A DNA stretch of 64,000 bases. It comes from Oleiphilus sp. (lineage in GTDB: Bacteria; Pseudomonadota; Gammaproteobacteria; Pseudomonadales; Oleiphilaceae). This document shows, in pieces, positions 1 to 9,667 of the stretch; positions within the stretch are counted from its first letter, which is position 1, and each line of letters begins with the position of its first letter. The stretch is taken from positions 1 to 64,000 of the forward strand of contig PZPK01000025.1 of assembly GCA_006212045.1 (NCBI GenBank). The letters run 5' to 3'. Below the pieces are notes generated by a model, which saw only the letters and a program-made list of their open reading frames with translations, was not told the origin of the DNA and made no database searches. The translations under genes were made by a program, and so were the position numbers.

Positions 1-79
1 CGGGCTTCTCACCCTGGCTGATGCATTTGGCTACTTCTCAGCAATGGAGACAATTGATACTTTGGAGAAAAAAGAAAAA

Positions 80-170
80 TGGCGGTGAGCCAGGGATTCG
101 AACCCCGGGAGGGCTATTAACCCTCGCTGGTTTTCAAGACCAGTCCATTCAACCACTCTGGCAGCTCACC
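80..170 (-). tRNA. tRNA-Ser (anticodon UGA)
   Basis: On the minus strand the sequence folds as a class II tRNA. The 7-bp acceptor stem pairs GGTGAGC with GCTCACC. The anticodon arm CTGGT-CTTGAAA-ACCAG reads UCN serine codons through UGA. A long serine-type variable arm (GAGGG/CCCTC) and a T-loop with GGTTCGAATCC are present. The discriminator is G and the CCA end is encoded (plus 80-82). A T-rich run follows the 3' end and may terminate the transcript. Confidence 0.97.
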
Positions 171-200
171 GCATTGTTCGCGCCGCCGGCCGGCGACAGC

Positions 201-235
201 GGGGAGCATATTACCTGATTAGAATTTGCTGTCAA
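201..235 (-). promoter_or_regulatory. Sigma-70 promoter of tRNA-Ser
   Basis: On the minus strand a consensus -35 box TTGACA (plus 230-235) is followed after 16 bases by TAATAT (plus 208-213). A GC-rich discriminator, GCTCCCCGC, follows. This is the arrangement expected for a stringently controlled stable-RNA promoter. Transcription would start near 201 and leave about 30 bases of 5' leader, which contains the perfect palindrome CGCCGGCCGGCG (184-195). Confidence 0.8.
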
Positions 236-426
236 CGGTTAATTGGTACCTTGGTCACGGCTTGAACATTTCTCGAAAATCACTGTCTGAATTCACGAAT
301 ATTTCGATGGAAGCCACTGTTGTAATTTAGGTTTTCGGCATTATTATTAGAGTTAAAGTCAGCTGAAATTAGTTTATCATCAGCTTTACGTGTAACTTAG
401 TGGATCAAACCAAACGGAGCATCACT

Positions 427-1134
427 ATGCAGGACAATCGTTTTCCTCAGTCTCGAGCTGCGAACGCGCATCCCGACCAACTGGGTTCAGTCATGAATTC
501 ACAGCAGGCCCTGGTCGGTGAAGCCGCATCATCAGTTCTGAGAAACACTTACATGTTATTGGGGCTGACTGTCGCATTCTCAGCTTTAGTAGCCTATTTA
601 TCCATGGGTCTGCCCCACCCGGGTCTGATTGTGTCTCTTGTCGGATTCTATGGTCTATTGTTCTTGACGTACAAAACATCCAGAAGCGCAATGGGGCTTA
701 TTAGCATATTTGCGTTTACCGGGTTCATTGGCTATACGCTTGGACCAGTGATTGGAATGTTTGCCGGGGCAGGAGCTATGCCCATCGTCGTAAACGCCCT
801 GGGGCTAACTGCTTTTGTATTTTTTGGCCTGTCAGCCTACGCACTCGTCACTCGGAAAGACTTTAGCTTTCTTGCGGGTTTCATAGTTGCAGGTGTTTTT
901 ACAATATTGGGCGCATTTTTGCTTTCGCTGTTTGTGGAAATCCCCGGACTTCACTTAGCAATGGCTTCAGGATTTGTTTTAATTGGCTCTGCTATTATTT
1001 TGTTCCAAACTGGACAGATAATACATGGAGGTCAGGACAACTATATTTTGGCTACCATTGATCTGTATTTGGGGCTGTACTATATATTCAGCGGTTTGCT
1101 CCAACTACTGATGGCTTTTGGTGGTGACGACTAA
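427..1134 (+). CDS. yccA: Bax inhibitor-1/YccA family inner-membrane protein
   Basis: This 235-residue integral membrane protein has about seven hydrophobic segments. It matches the E. coli YccA pattern along its length, including VLRNTY near the N-terminus, FLTYKT, GFxGYxLGP, TRKDxSFL and the IIHGG motif near the C-terminus. YccA is a substrate and modulator of the FtsH membrane protease, and the wider family includes Bax-inhibitor-1 channels. A GTG at 400 would extend the frame. The ATG at 427 is chosen because a GGAG Shine-Dalgarno sits about 7 bases upstream. The gene is followed by a strong terminator, so it is probably monocistronic. yccA beside tusDCBE is also the arrangement in Pseudomonas. 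Confidence 0.93.
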   Translation: MQDNRFPQSRAANAHPDQLGSVMNSQQALVGEAASSVLRNTYMLLGLTVAFSALVAYLSMGLPHPGLIVSLVGFYGLLFLTYKTSRSAMGLISIFAFTGFIGYTLGPVIGMFAGAGAMPIVVNALGLTAFVFFGLSAYALVTRKDFSFLAGFIVAGVFTILGAFLLSLFVEIPGLHLAMASGFVLIGSAIILFQTGQIIHGGQDNYILATIDLYLGLYYIFSGLLQLLMAFGGDD

Positions 1135-1187
1135 GCCCAGCGTTACCGTTAAGGCTAATTGAGTAGCAGCCTCCACAGCTTTACAAT

Positions 1188-1216
1188 AAAAGCCTCGCAC
1201 CAGCGGGGCTTTTTTA
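1188..1216 (+). terminator. Rho-independent terminator after yccA
   Basis: AAAAGCCTCGC pairs with GCGGGGCTTTTT around the loop ACCA, with one G-U pair. The 3' arm runs into a T tract. It separates yccA from the tus operon. Confidence 0.9.
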
Positions 1217-1250
1217 TTTAGATCGCACTTCCCTGATGAAAAGGTAGACT

Positions 1251-1643
1251 TTGAAACTCTCTATTCTCGTTCTTGGCAGCCCTTACAATTCCCAAGCCGC
1301 CTACTCTGCTTTGCGCTATACGCAGGCAGCACTGGATTCTGGCCACGAGATTTATCGGGTATTTTTCTACCAGGACGGGGTGCATGCATGCAGCAATCTG
1401 CCAGCACCGCCACAGGATGAGTTCAATACCTATGAGGCCTGGCAGACACTGCAAGAGAAACATGAACTGGACTGCGTCACGTGCATTGCCGCTGCGGCCA
1501 GACGTGGCGTCCTTAATGAAGAGGAATCAAAGCGTCACAACCTGCCCGCGTTCAACCTGGCTACGCAGTTCTCTCTGTCAGGACTTGGGCAACTCATTGA
1601 AGCGAATGCCGAATCTGACCGTCTCGTGACATTTGGGGCCTGA
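1251..1643 (+). CDS. tusD: Sulfurtransferase complex subunit TusD
   Basis: TusD accepts persulfide sulfur in the TusBCD complex. It passes the sulfur through TusE to MnmA for 2-thiolation of the wobble uridine in tRNA Lys, Glu and Gln. The 130-residue protein matches TusD/DsrE-family members. The catalytic cysteine is C78, in TCIAAAARRG, the same position as in E. coli; C75 is nearby. It starts at TTG with AAGGTAG just upstream. The only nearby in-frame ATG is closed by a stop after two codons, so the TTG start is well supported. It is first in a tight tusD-tusC-tusB-tusE-ybiB run. Confidence 0.95.
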   Translation: MKLSILVLGSPYNSQAAYSALRYTQAALDSGHEIYRVFFYQDGVHACSNLPAPPQDEFNTYEAWQTLQEKHELDCVTCIAAAARRGVLNEEESKRHNLPAFNLATQFSLSGLGQLIEANAESDRLVTFGA

Positions 1644-1646
1644 ATA

Positions 1647-2039
1647 ATGACAGCAGATGCACCTACCACGATTGACTATGATCTTTTGATAGTACTGCAA
1701 CATGCCCCTTACAGCTCTGCACAAGCGAATGAAGCTCTTGACTTGGCGCTGGCTGGCGGCACATTTGACCAGCGTGTCGCACTTTTGTTCATCGAGGATG
1801 GCGTCTATCAGCTGATGTCAGAACAGGCACCAGATGCCGCGCAACAGAAGAACCTCGAGAAAATGCTCAATGCCCTTTCCTTTTATGGCGTGAATACCCT
1901 GGCTGTCGAGAGCCACAGTTTGTTCGAGCGGGACCTGCACCCCGAGAAACACATTAACCCCAAGCTTAATCTGGAGCTGCTGAATGCCAAGTCGATTCAA
2001 GCTCTCTATGACCGCAGTAAAACAGTGATCAGGTTCTGA
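1647..2039 (+). CDS. tusC: Sulfurtransferase complex subunit TusC
   Basis: This 130-residue DsrF/TusC-type protein is the middle subunit of the TusBCD heterohexamer that relays sulfur for tRNA thiolation. The pattern seen is an N-terminal beta strand with HAPYSS (the family usually has a similar proline/serine turn), then the conserved FIEDGVYQL segment. TusC has no essential catalytic cysteine, and none is obvious here. It starts 3 bases after the tusD stop and ends 3 bases before tusB, so the subunits are almost certainly translationally coupled. Confidence 0.93.
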   Translation: MTADAPTTIDYDLLIVLQHAPYSSAQANEALDLALAGGTFDQRVALLFIEDGVYQLMSEQAPDAAQQKNLEKMLNALSFYGVNTLAVESHSLFERDLHPEKHINPKLNLELLNAKSIQALYDRSKTVIRF

Positions 2040-2042
2040 CTT

Positions 2043-2330
2043 ATGCCCACCTTGCACACATTGAATCGCTCCCCGGCCAATATTCAGCTGTTTGAACAGC
2101 TGATTAATACGATTCGGCCCGGCGATACCTTACTGCTGCTTGAAGACGGCGTGTATTACTGCCTTCAAAACAAACTCAACCGAAAAATCCAGGATATCCA
2201 GGTTTATGCGCTAAAAGACGATGTCCATGCGCGCGGCATCCCGATTGAACAATCCGATGTTTTATTGGCGAGCTATGAAGACTTCGTCAACCTGACCTGC
2301 GAAAACGACAAACTGGTTAACTGGTATTAA
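2043..2330 (+). CDS. tusB: Sulfurtransferase complex subunit TusB
   Basis: This is a small 95-residue DsrH/TusB-type protein. It has the typical LHTLNRSP start and LLLLEDGVYY core, and ends with a tryptophan-tyrosine pair as many TusB proteins do. It is the third component of the TusBCD sulfur relay, which feeds TusE and then MnmA. The gene lies directly after tusC and 6 bases before tusE. Confidence 0.92.
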   Translation: MPTLHTLNRSPANIQLFEQLINTIRPGDTLLLLEDGVYYCLQNKLNRKIQDIQVYALKDDVHARGIPIEQSDVLLASYEDFVNLTCENDKLVNWY

Positions 2331-2336
2331 TCGCCC

Positions 2337-2654
2337 GTGTCTGAGCTACCCGCCTGCGACGCCCAGGGACATCTGCTGAATCTGGAAGACTGGAATCCAG
2401 CGATAGCAGAAGCCATTGCGGCAGCCGAGAATATCGAGTTGTCTTCGGCCCACTGGGAAGTTATTACCTTGTTGCGGGAATTCTATCAGGAGTTCGGACT
2501 GTCACCTGCCATGCGCATTCTCGTAAAGCGCTGCAAAGAAAAACTTGGCGAAGACAAAGGCAATAGTATGTATCTGTTAAGCCTTTTTCCAGGCAGCCCG
2601 GCCAGAATTGCCAGTAAAATTGCCGGTTTACCTAAACCCACTAACTGCCTATAG
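2337..2654 (+). CDS. tusE: TusE/DsrC-family sulfur carrier
   Basis: The 105-residue protein matches TusE. It has HWEVI with REFYQEF in the centre, SPAMRILVK, and the C-terminal arm IAGLPKPTNCL, whose penultimate cysteine carries the persulfide. TusE takes sulfur from TusD and hands it to MnmA. Only the single C-terminal cysteine of the TusE class is present in the arm, not the two-cysteine arm of dissimilatory DsrC. This supports a tRNA-thiolation role rather than sulfite respiration. The chosen start is GTG, six bases after the tusB stop. Confidence 0.93.
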   Translation: MSELPACDAQGHLLNLEDWNPAIAEAIAAAENIELSSAHWEVITLLREFYQEFGLSPAMRILVKRCKEKLGEDKGNSMYLLSLFPGSPARIASKIAGLPKPTNCL

Positions 2655-2676
2655 CATCCCAAAAAAGTAACGCACT

Positions 2677-3690
2677 ATGACGCATGACAGCCTGATTCTG
2701 GATATTGAAGAACACCCTTTCGCACAGTATGTGCGTATTCTGGGCAAAGGAAAAAAAGGAAGCCGCTCTTTTAACGAGGAGGAAGCATTTCAGGCGATGA
2801 GCATGATTCTGAATGGCGAAGCAGAGGATCTTCAGATTGGTGCTTTTCTGATGCTTATTCGCGTCAAGGAAGAAACACCGGAAGAGCTTAGCGGGTTTGT
2901 CAAAGCCGTGAACGCTTTTAGCCATGCGCCATCCGACTTGAACGTGGATCTGGACTGGTCATCCTATGCTGGTAAGCGACGGCATCCACCCTGGTTCATA
3001 TTCTCCATTATGCTACTGGCCGAAGCTGGCTATCGCGTACTCATTCATGGTGCCAGCGGCCATACGACCAATCGTTTATATACCGAAGATGTGATGCGCA
3101 AACTTGGGCTGCCAATCGCTGACGGGTGGGACAATTGTGCAAATCAACTGGATCAACTGGGCTTCTGCTATATCCCCCTACGTGTATTTTGCCCAAAACT
3201 GGCAGAGATGATCGACATGCGCTCGATTCTAGGGCTGCGTTCGCCGGTACATTCCTTGTCTCGTCTGATCAATCCTCTGAAGGCCGGCACGGTGCTTCAG
3301 GGCATTTTTCATCCACCCTACAGCCATTTGCATCAAGAAGCCGCAAAGTTGCTCGCTTACCCGAATCTGGCCGTTATCAAAGGAGAAGGTGGCGAGATTG
3401 AGCGCAACCCTGATAACGCACTAAAAGTATTTCATTGTATTCAGGGAGAACTGAGCGAAGAGCAATGGCCCGCCCTGTTTCCCCGCCGTCATGTCAAAGC
3501 AAAGGATCTGACAACGTCGTTTATGACGCAACTTTGGCAAGGAAAAGTACAAGACGAATATGCGGAAGCGGCCATTATCAGTACCGCAGCCCTTGCAATC
3601 CGACAGCTGGACAGGGAGCACAATCAGGCCCAGGCAATAGAGAAGGCACAGACCCTTTGGGCGAACAGAAATCGGCAGTACTTTGGCTAG
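2677..3690 (+). CDS. ybiB: YbiB/TrpD2 family protein (anthranilate phosphoribosyltransferase fold)
   Basis: The 337-residue protein has the glycosyltransferase family 3 fold of TrpD. The N-terminal helical domain contains FNEEEAFQAM and an ILNGEAEDLQIGAFLM segment. The phosphoribosyl-binding part carries VLIHGASGH, where TrpD has a GTGGD-type loop. YbiB (TrpD2) proteins bind nucleic acid and are linked to the SOS response, and are not thought to make tryptophan. It follows tusE by 22 bases and ends the operon, as in Pseudomonas. A short GC hairpin (3700-3713) lies in the gap before the convergent nfuA. Confidence 0.85.
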   Translation: MTHDSLILDIEEHPFAQYVRILGKGKKGSRSFNEEEAFQAMSMILNGEAEDLQIGAFLMLIRVKEETPEELSGFVKAVNAFSHAPSDLNVDLDWSSYAGKRRHPPWFIFSIMLLAEAGYRVLIHGASGHTTNRLYTEDVMRKLGLPIADGWDNCANQLDQLGFCYIPLRVFCPKLAEMIDMRSILGLRSPVHSLSRLINPLKAGTVLQGIFHPPYSHLHQEAAKLLAYPNLAVIKGEGGEIERNPDNALKVFHCIQGELSEEQWPALFPRRHVKAKDLTTSFMTQLWQGKVQDEYAEAAIISTAALAIRQLDREHNQAQAIEKAQTLWANRNRQYFG

Positions 3691-3725
3691 ATCCGGATAC
3701 GCCCTAACGGGCGCAATCAAAACGG

Positions 3726-4307
3726 CTACTTATAGTAGGCGTTTTCAGTATTGGTATGATCGGTCACGTCCTGCACACCCTTCAAATCCGGGATGACCTC
3801 CAAAAGACGCTTCTCGACACCATCCTTGAGCGTGATCGACACCGCGCTGCAACCCTGACATCCACCACCAAATCTCAGAACGGCTATATTGTCCTCAGTC
3901 AGTTCCACCAGGCTGACTTCTCCGCCATGCGATGCCAACCCGGGATTGATATCCGTCACTAAAATATAGGCAATACGCTCTTCGAGCGTTGAGTTTTCAT
4001 CAATCTTGGGCATTTTGGCGTTGGGAGCCTTAATCGTCAGCTGGCCGCCCATCTTTTCCTCTGCGTAGTCTACAAAAGCCTCATCGAGGAATGGCAAACT
4101 TTTCTTTTCAATAAAAAGCTTAAATCCTTCGAGCTGGACCACTTCGTCATCATCAACAAAATCGTCAGGCTGGCAGTAGGCCAGGCAGGTTTCCGCAAAC
4201 TTGGTGCCAGGCTGGGTAACAAACATGCGAACCCCCATGCCTTCAACCTCCTGGTTGTTGACAAGTTGCGCCAAATAGGATTGTGCGGATTCAGAAACAG
4301 TTACCAT
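3726..4307 (-). CDS. nfuA: Fe-S biogenesis protein NfuA
   Basis: NfuA carries and delivers 4Fe-4S clusters, for example to LipA and aconitase, especially under oxidative stress or iron limitation. The 193-residue protein has the degenerate A-type N-terminal domain and the C-terminal Nfu domain with GGGCQGCS. Its cluster-binding cysteines are C150 and C153, as in the E. coli CxxC. The LKAPNAKM-like linker is also present (IKAPNAKM). An upstream ATG would add 16 residues that do not match the family. The start at 4307 has AAGG just upstream. The gene is convergent with ybiB. Confidence 0.95.
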   Translation of the reverse strand: MVTVSESAQSYLAQLVNNQEVEGMGVRMFVTQPGTKFAETCLAYCQPDDFVDDDEVVQLEGFKLFIEKKSLPFLDEAFVDYAEEKMGGQLTIKAPNAKMPKIDENSTLEERIAYILVTDINPGLASHGGEVSLVELTEDNIAVLRFGGGCQGCSAVSITLKDGVEKRLLEVIPDLKGVQDVTDHTNTENAYYK

Positions 4308-4533
4308 ATACCTTGCCTTGTTCGGAATAAAAGTGGGTGTTAGTCGGCTCTGCATTCTAGACGTTTTAGGGCCATCAATAAAGTCCTACTAATTTACTCA
4401 GGAATTACCAGATTAAACCTATATCAAAATATTTCAATATAGTTTTAGATGAGTTATGATGCGCCCCCTGAACTGTCCGGCAAACCGCAAGGAATGCCAC
4501 CTCCCAAGCGTTTAAACATAAAGGTTTTCATAC

Positions 4534-7500
4534 ATGAGCACATTGTCCGACCGCCTCAAGCACTTGCAAGCTGCCATTGATCAACGCATTCTGGTGCTCG
4601 ACGGCGCAATGGGGACAATGATTCAGAGGCTCGAGCTGGAGGAGAATGACTATCGTGGTGAGCGTTTTGCCGACCATGCTTCTGATGTCAAAGGTAACAA
4701 CGACTTGCTCTGCCTGACCCAGGCTGAAGCCATTGCACGCATCCACAAACAGTACCTTGATGCGGGCGCAGACATCATCGAGACCAACACGTTTAACTCT
4801 ACGCGCGTCAGTCAGGCTGACTACAATATGGAAGAGCTGGTTTACGAGCTTAATTTCGAAGCCGCGCGAATTGCCAGAGAACAGGCAGACCTGAAAACAG
4901 CAGAAAATCCGGACAAACCGCGTTTTGTCGCTGGCGCCGTAGGCCCAACCTCTCGTACAGCTTCCATCAGTCCCGATGTCAACAATCCCGGTTACCGCAA
5001 CGTCAGTTTTCAGGAACTATACGACAACTACTACGAAGCGGTGAAAGCACTGACTGAAGGCGGTTCCGATATCATTCTGATCGAAACTATCTTTGATACC
5101 CTGAATGCTGAAGCTGCGATCTATGCGACAGAGCAGTACTTTCACGATTCGGGCCAGCGCCTGCCAATCATGATTTCCGGTACCATCACAGATGCTTCCG
5201 GTCGCACACTCTCCGGTCAGACAGCAGAAGCATTCCTGATTTCGATCAAACACTGCAAGCCATTGAGTATTGGTTTCAACTGCGCCTTGGGCGCGGATGC
5301 GCTGCGTCCTTATATAGAAGAACTCTCCAATAAGGCAGAGTGCTACGTCAGCGCGCACCCCAATGCCGGCTTGCCAAATGAGTTTGGCGAGTACGACCAG
5401 ACCCCTGAAGAAATGGCAGACATAGTTGAAACCTTCGCATCAGAGGGTTTTGTCAATATCATCGGCGGCTGCTGTGGATCGACACCGGAACATATTCAGG
5501 CGATCGCAGAACGTGTCGCGAAGTACCCTGCCCGAAAAATCCCGGAAATCCCACACAAACTGAGGCTCTCGGGACTCGAAGCCTTCGTTGCTGACGAGAC
5601 GACCCTGTTCATTAACGTCGGGGAACGCACCAATGTAACGGGTTCGCGAAAGTTTCTGCGTCTGATCAAGGAAGAAAAGTACGAAGAAGCTCTGGATGTG
5701 GCCCGTCAGCAGGTTGAGAACGGTGCGCAGATTATCGACATTAACATGGACGAAGGGATGCTTGAGTCCAGGGAAGTCATGCAAACCTATTTGAATCTGA
5801 TTGCGTCGGAGCCTGACATCGCACGCGTTCCCATTATGATTGATTCATCCAAATGGGAAGTGATCGAAGCCGGTTTGCGCTGCGTTCAGGGTAAAGCCAT
5901 TGTCAACTCCATCAGCCTGAAGGAAGGCGAAGAGGAGTTTGTCGAAAAAGCCCAAAGCTGCATCCGTTATGGCGCGGCGGTGGTGGTGATGGCCTTCGAT
6001 GAAAAGGGTCAGGCCGATACATATGAACGCAAAATTGAAATTTGTCAGCGTTCTTACAAGATCCTGACGGGGTTGGGCCTGCCTCCGGAAGACATTATCT
6101 TTGACCCCAACATTTTTGCTGTGGCCACCGGCATTGAAGAGCATAACAACTATGCATTGGACTTCATCCAGGCCACAAAATGGATCAAGGAAAATCTGCC
6201 CCATGCAAGCATTTCCGGCGGTGTGAGTAATGTTTCATTCTCGTTCCGGGGCAATGACGCGGTCAGAGAAGCGATTCACTCAGTCTTTCTTTACCATGCC
6301 ATTAAGGCAGGCATGAATATGGGGATCGTCAATCCGGGTCAGTTGGTGATCTATGACGAGATCGACCCCGAGTTGAAAGAACGTGTCGAAGACGTGATTC
6401 TGAACCGGCGAGATGATGCGACTGATCGTTTGTTGGAGATCGCGGAGAAATTCCGCGGCGCTGGTGGAGAAAAACAGGTCGAGAATCTGGAGTGGCGCAG
6501 CTGGCCAGTGGCAAAACGCCTGGAACACGCTCTGGTGAAAGGCATCACAACCTACATCATCGAGGATACCGAGGAAGCGAGACAACAGGCCAGTCGCCCC
6601 ATTGAAGTGATCGAAGGCCCCCTCATGGATGGCATGAATGTCGTTGGAGATCTGTTTGGTGCCGGAAAAATGTTTCTGCCGCAAGTGGTCAAAAGCGCCC
6701 GCGTCATGAAGCAATCTGTCGCACACCTGATCCCTTTTATCGAAGCTGAAAAAGGCGACAAGCAAGAACCCAAAGGCAAGATTCTGATGGCAACGGCCAA
6801 GGGCGACGTACATGATATTGGAAAGAATATCGTAGGAGTCGTGCTGCAGTGTAATAACTATGAAGTGATCGACCTGGGCGTCATGGTACCGGCAGACAAA
6901 ATCCTGCAGGCGGCGCGGGAACACAATGTTGATGTCATTGGCGTGAGCGGCCTGATCACCCCGTCCCTTGACGAGATGGTGCATGTTGCGAAAGAGCTGC
7001 AGCGCGAAAACTTTGATATTCCGCTGATGATTGGCGGGGCCACAACCTCAAAGGCACATACGGCCGTCAAGATTGAGCCCCAATACAAAAACGATGTGGT
7101 CGTTTATGTGACAGATGCTTCACGCAGCGTTAGTGTGGCCACCTCGTTACTCAGTGACACCATGAAAGAAAAGTTTGTTAGTGACACACGGGCAGAGTAC
7201 GAGACAGTGCGTGAGCGGAGAAAAAATCGCAGTTCCCAGAAAAAACATCTGGATTATGCGACGGCGTGTGCTCGTAAACCCAAATTCGACTGGAGCGACT
7301 ATCAACCGCCCCAACCCACCTTTACGGGACTGAAGGTGTTCGAAGACTACTCGCTCGAAGAACTCGTTGACTACATAGACTGGACGCCATTTTTCATCAC
7401 CTGGAATCTGGTCGGCAAGTTTCCCAAAATCCTGAAAGATGAAAAGGTTGGCGAAGCCGCACAGAATCTCTATGACGATGCACAACGAATGCTCAAATCC

Positions 7501-8229
7501 CTGATTGACAGCAAAAAGCTGCGGGCACGGGGAGTGATAGGATTCTGGCCCGCCCAGACGAGCTCTGACGACGAAATTATCGTTTACGAAGACACCTCAT
7601 GTAGCCATGAAATCACTCGCCTGAACCACCTTCGCCAACAGGCCGAAAAGCCCGATGGGACGCCACAAATGTCCTTGTCAGATTATATTGCCCCACAGGA
7701 GACAGGTATCACTGATTACATTGGCGGTTTCGCTGTAACGGCGGGCATTGGCGCTGAAGAACTGGCGGCGGAATATGAGGCGCAGCATGATGACTACAAT
7801 TCCATCATGGTCAAAGCGCTGGCTGACCGACTGGCAGAAGCATTTGCCGAGCGTATGCACGAGCGAGTCAGGAAAGAGTTTTGGGCCTACGACCCCAATG
7901 AAGCCTTTGATAATGATGCACTTATCAAGGAAAAATACCGGGGAATTCGCCCGGCACCTGGTTACCCGGCATGCCCGGACCACACCGAAAAAGCCGCTTT
8001 GTTCCGGCTACTCAATGCCGAAGAAAATACCGGCATGGCGTTGACCGAGCATTTTGCAATGACTCCGGCAGCAGCCGTCAGTGGCTTTTATTTTTCGCAT
8101 CCTGAGTCCCGCTATTTTTCCGTCGGTAAGATCACGCGAGACCAGGTGGACGCATATGCCAAGCGAAAAAATATGTCCATCGCGGAGACAGAAAGATGGC
8201 TATCTCCGGTGTTGAACTACGACGCTTAG
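4534..8229 (+). CDS. metH: Cobalamin-dependent methionine synthase
   Basis: MetH transfers the methyl group of 5-methyltetrahydrofolate to homocysteine through cobalamin. The protein is full length at 1231 residues with four modules in order. The homocysteine domain has zinc ligands C250 and the GGCCGSTP pair near 313-314. A pterin-binding domain follows (about 355-620). The cobalamin cap and Rossmann domain carries DVHDIG with lower-axial ligand H760. The SAM-dependent reactivation domain has [10 protein letters not shown] near 1136. An AAAGG ribosome site precedes the ATG. I found no recognisable B12 or SAH riboswitch in the 177-base upstream gap. Confidence 0.98.
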   Translation: MSTLSDRLKHLQAAIDQRILVLDGAMGTMIQRLELEENDYRGERFADHASDVKGNNDLLCLTQAEAIARIHKQYLDAGADIIETNTFNSTRVSQADYNMEELVYELNFEAARIAREQADLKTAENPDKPRFVAGAVGPTSRTASISPDVNNPGYRNVSFQELYDNYYEAVKALTEGGSDIILIETIFDTLNAEAAIYATEQYFHDSGQRLPIMISGTITDASGRTLSGQTAEAFLISIKHCKPLSIGFNCALGADALRPYIEELSNKAECYVSAHPNAGLPNEFGEYDQTPEEMADIVETFASEGFVNIIGGCCGSTPEHIQAIAERVAKYPARKIPEIPHKLRLSGLEAFVADETTLFINVGERTNVTGSRKFLRLIKEEKYEEALDVARQQVENGAQIIDINMDEGMLESREVMQTYLNLIASEPDIARVPIMIDSSKWEVIEAGLRCVQGKAIVNSISLKEGEEEFVEKAQSCIRYGAAVVVMAFDEKGQADTYERKIEICQRSYKILTGLGLPPEDIIFDPNIFAVATGIEEHNNYALDFIQATKWIKENLPHASISGGVSNVSFSFRGNDAVREAIHSVFLYHAIKAGMNMGIVNPGQLVIYDEIDPELKERVEDVILNRRDDATDRLLEIAEKFRGAGGEKQVENLEWRSWPVAKRLEHALVKGITTYIIEDTEEARQQASRPIEVIEGPLMDGMNVVGDLFGAGKMFLPQVVKSARVMKQSVAHLIPFIEAEKGDKQEPKGKILMATAKGDVHDIGKNIVGVVLQCNNYEVIDLGVMVPADKILQAAREHNVDVIGVSGLITPSLDEMVHVAKELQRENFDIPLMIGGATTSKAHTAVKIEPQYKNDVVVYVTDASRSVSVATSLLSDTMKEKFVSDTRAEYETVRERRKNRSSQKKHLDYATACARKPKFDWSDYQPPQPTFTGLKVFEDYSLEELVDYIDWTPFFITWNLVGKFPKILKDEKVGEAAQNLYDDAQRMLKSLIDSKKLRARGVIGFWPAQTSSDDEIIVYEDTSCSHEITRLNHLRQQAEKPDGTPQMSLSDYIAPQETGITDYIGGFAVTAGIGAEELAAEYEAQHDDYNSIMVKALADRLAEAFAERMHERVRKEFWAYDPNEAFDNDALIKEKYRGIRPAPGYPACPDHTEKAALFRLLNAEENTGMALTEHFAMTPAAAVSGFYFSHPESRYFSVGKITRDQVDAYAKRKNMSIAETERWLSPVLNYDA

Positions 8230-8242
8230 CAACGTAGTGGAT

Positions 8243-8264
8243 GAGCCTGCTTCAGGGCAGGTTC
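8243..8264. terminator. Hairpin between convergent metH and the ArgG-like gene
   Basis: GAGCCTGC pairs with GCAGGTTC (one G-U pair) around a six-base loop. It lies just after the metH stop and touches the stop of the opposing gene. There is no U tract, so termination is plausible rather than certain. Confidence 0.4.
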
Positions 8265-9399
8265 AGCTTGCAGCAACGCGAGACGGACCTGCCTGGAGCG
8301 TCGCCTTGTTTACAGACACGCCCAAACTTTCAATATGCCCTGCTCTGACAGTAAGATGCACAGTCCCATTGAGCAGAGGTGAATACTGATCCAATAGCCG
8401 CTGCGCCGTTACTCTGGCCTGCCCGAACCAAGCCCCCTGTGCAAGGTTCACCCGCCATGCTTTCTCCATGCCTGCCTTTTCTTTCAACTGGGATTTCGTC
8501 AACACCTGCTCCTGAAGCATCTGAAGCGCTCGGGTAATCACTGCGGCGGCAGGAGCATGCAGGATTTGCAAGTGGTCCCGCCCGGCCTTCCAGTATTGCT
8601 GACCGGAAAAACATCCAACCAGCGAGGGTGCGGCCACATCGTTAATATGCTCACAGATCACATACAAAGGCATTCTTTGCAGGTTTAGATGGGTCACCAT
8701 TCCTTCCGAGAAAGTAAGCGAGAAATTTTCCGAATGGCGGTAACGTGCGTAGCGTAACTGGTTCATGATGACAGAGGGCACCCTGAAATCTTCCGAATCG
8801 AGCAACCGGGGAATTTCATAGTATCGCCCCCAGAATGAGCTACTGTGCTCCAGATAAGGCTGATCATGCAATCTTAGCCCCAGACTGGACAACACCCCCT
8901 TCCTGTATAGATATCCTTGTGCATCAGCCTGCCCTGGTGACCCGCAATAGCCATCAAAACCCAGAGCTTCAATGGCACGATCAAGGTCTGAGCAATGCAC
9001 GGCGCCATCGTACTCAGCATAGAATATACCTTCGCAGCAGTTCTTTTTGGCATAACTCACTGCCATGTCCGCGAGCGTCATCTTAAGCAGTTCGGAATGA
9101 AACGGGACACCATCAGTACCAAAGGCAAGGGCGCGCAGAGCTGGCGCAATTGCGAGCGTTTGCAGACGCTCCCTCCCGTCAGCAATATCGAGTGATACAG
9201 GGAAATAGCATGCGATTTCCGAAAGTTTATGTCGATTCAAAGTACCAAAATCAACCGCCAACATCGTGATGTTCCGGTGATGCTGGGTCAGCAAATGGCA
9301 CAGATGCGTGCTCTCCACACTGCCATTAACCAGCACCAGAATTCTGTCACACTGCTTTACTGCAGTTCTAAGCTCAGAAATGGAGTGAACGAATTTCAT
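8263..9399 (-). CDS. Divergent argininosuccinate-synthase-like protein
   Basis: The 378-residue protein aligns in outline with ArgG across its length. An N-terminal ATP-pyrophosphatase-like strand and loop (residues 20-31) is followed by the ADGRERLQ stretch, the PYxxxxxxFWGRxxE block where ArgG has PYSxDxNLWGRSxE, and an ArgG-type C-terminus with HAPAAAVITRAL, GAWFG and NGTVHL. Signature residues are altered. The ArgG loop SGGLDTS appears as NGSVEST, and the HGxTGKGNDQxRFE nucleotide/aspartate motif is replaced. It is therefore unlikely to make argininosuccinate, and may use a different substrate or be non-catalytic. It lies downstream of luxR on the same strand with a lux box between, so quorum control is inferred. 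The AGAGGA ribosome site is about 11 bases from the ATG. Confidence 0.7.
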   Translation of the reverse strand: MKFVHSISELRTAVKQCDRILVLVNGSVESTHLCHLLTQHHRNITMLAVDFGTLNRHKLSEIACYFPVSLDIADGRERLQTLAIAPALRALAFGTDGVPFHSELLKMTLADMAVSYAKKNCCEGIFYAEYDGAVHCSDLDRAIEALGFDGYCGSPGQADAQGYLYRKGVLSSLGLRLHDQPYLEHSSSFWGRYYEIPRLLDSEDFRVPSVIMNQLRYARYRHSENFSLTFSEGMVTHLNLQRMPLYVICEHINDVAAPSLVGCFSGQQYWKAGRDHLQILHAPAAAVITRALQMLQEQVLTKSQLKEKAGMEKAWRVNLAQGAWFGQARVTAQRLLDQYSPLLNGTVHLTVRAGHIESLGVSVNKATLQAGPSRVAAS

Positions 9400-9559
9400 C
9401 CGGGCGTATATCCTCTTACTACGTGCAAAATGTGCAACCGGTTTTCCTTTCCCGACACGGCTTTAAGAAGAGCCCCCTTATACTCTGGGGCGGCCTCTTA
9501 TCTGGCTAAAGCAGCTCCCGCGCTCAAGCAGCCCCATTGAACAGGGACCGCCGGGCCCC

Positions 9560-9667
9560 TTACGTCTGCGCAATACCGCTACCCCGGATGTATTTATAAG
9601 GCGGATCAGTGCATTCGAACGGCCGCTGCAATTTACGTAACAGGAACTTATGCAGCGGGAGTCTCAC
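9560..9667 (-). CDS. Possible 35-codon leader peptide (doubtful)
   Basis: A GTG at 9667 on the minus strand opens a 35-codon frame ending in TAA at 9560-9562. GGAGG lies 11 bases upstream (plus 9679-9683). The peptide is basic and has no family I recognise. It would lie within the leader of the ArgG-like mRNA if the lux box at 9764 is used. The only support is the ribosome site and position. Confidence 0.15.
   Translation of the reverse strand: MRLPLHKFLLRKLQRPFECTDPPYKYIRGSGIAQT
9623..9658. repeat. Inverted repeat in the ArgG-like gene leader
   Basis: CCGCTGCA (9623-9630) and TGCAGCGG (9651-9658) are perfect complements around a 20-base loop. The loop includes the palindrome TTACGTAA (9633-9640). 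It could be an mRNA hairpin or an operator. Confidence 0.5.

Noticed and set aside
21-218. 65-codon plus-strand frame at the left end
   Set aside because: It runs antisense through tRNA-Ser and its promoter.
4356-4533. Possible cobalamin, SAM or SAH riboswitch upstream of metH
   Set aside because: No B12 box, and no SAH or SAM core motif could be recognised; only general C-rich sequence is seen.
6280-6984. 234-codon minus-strand frame
   Set aside because: Antisense shadow of metH with a low-complexity His-rich product and no ribosome site.
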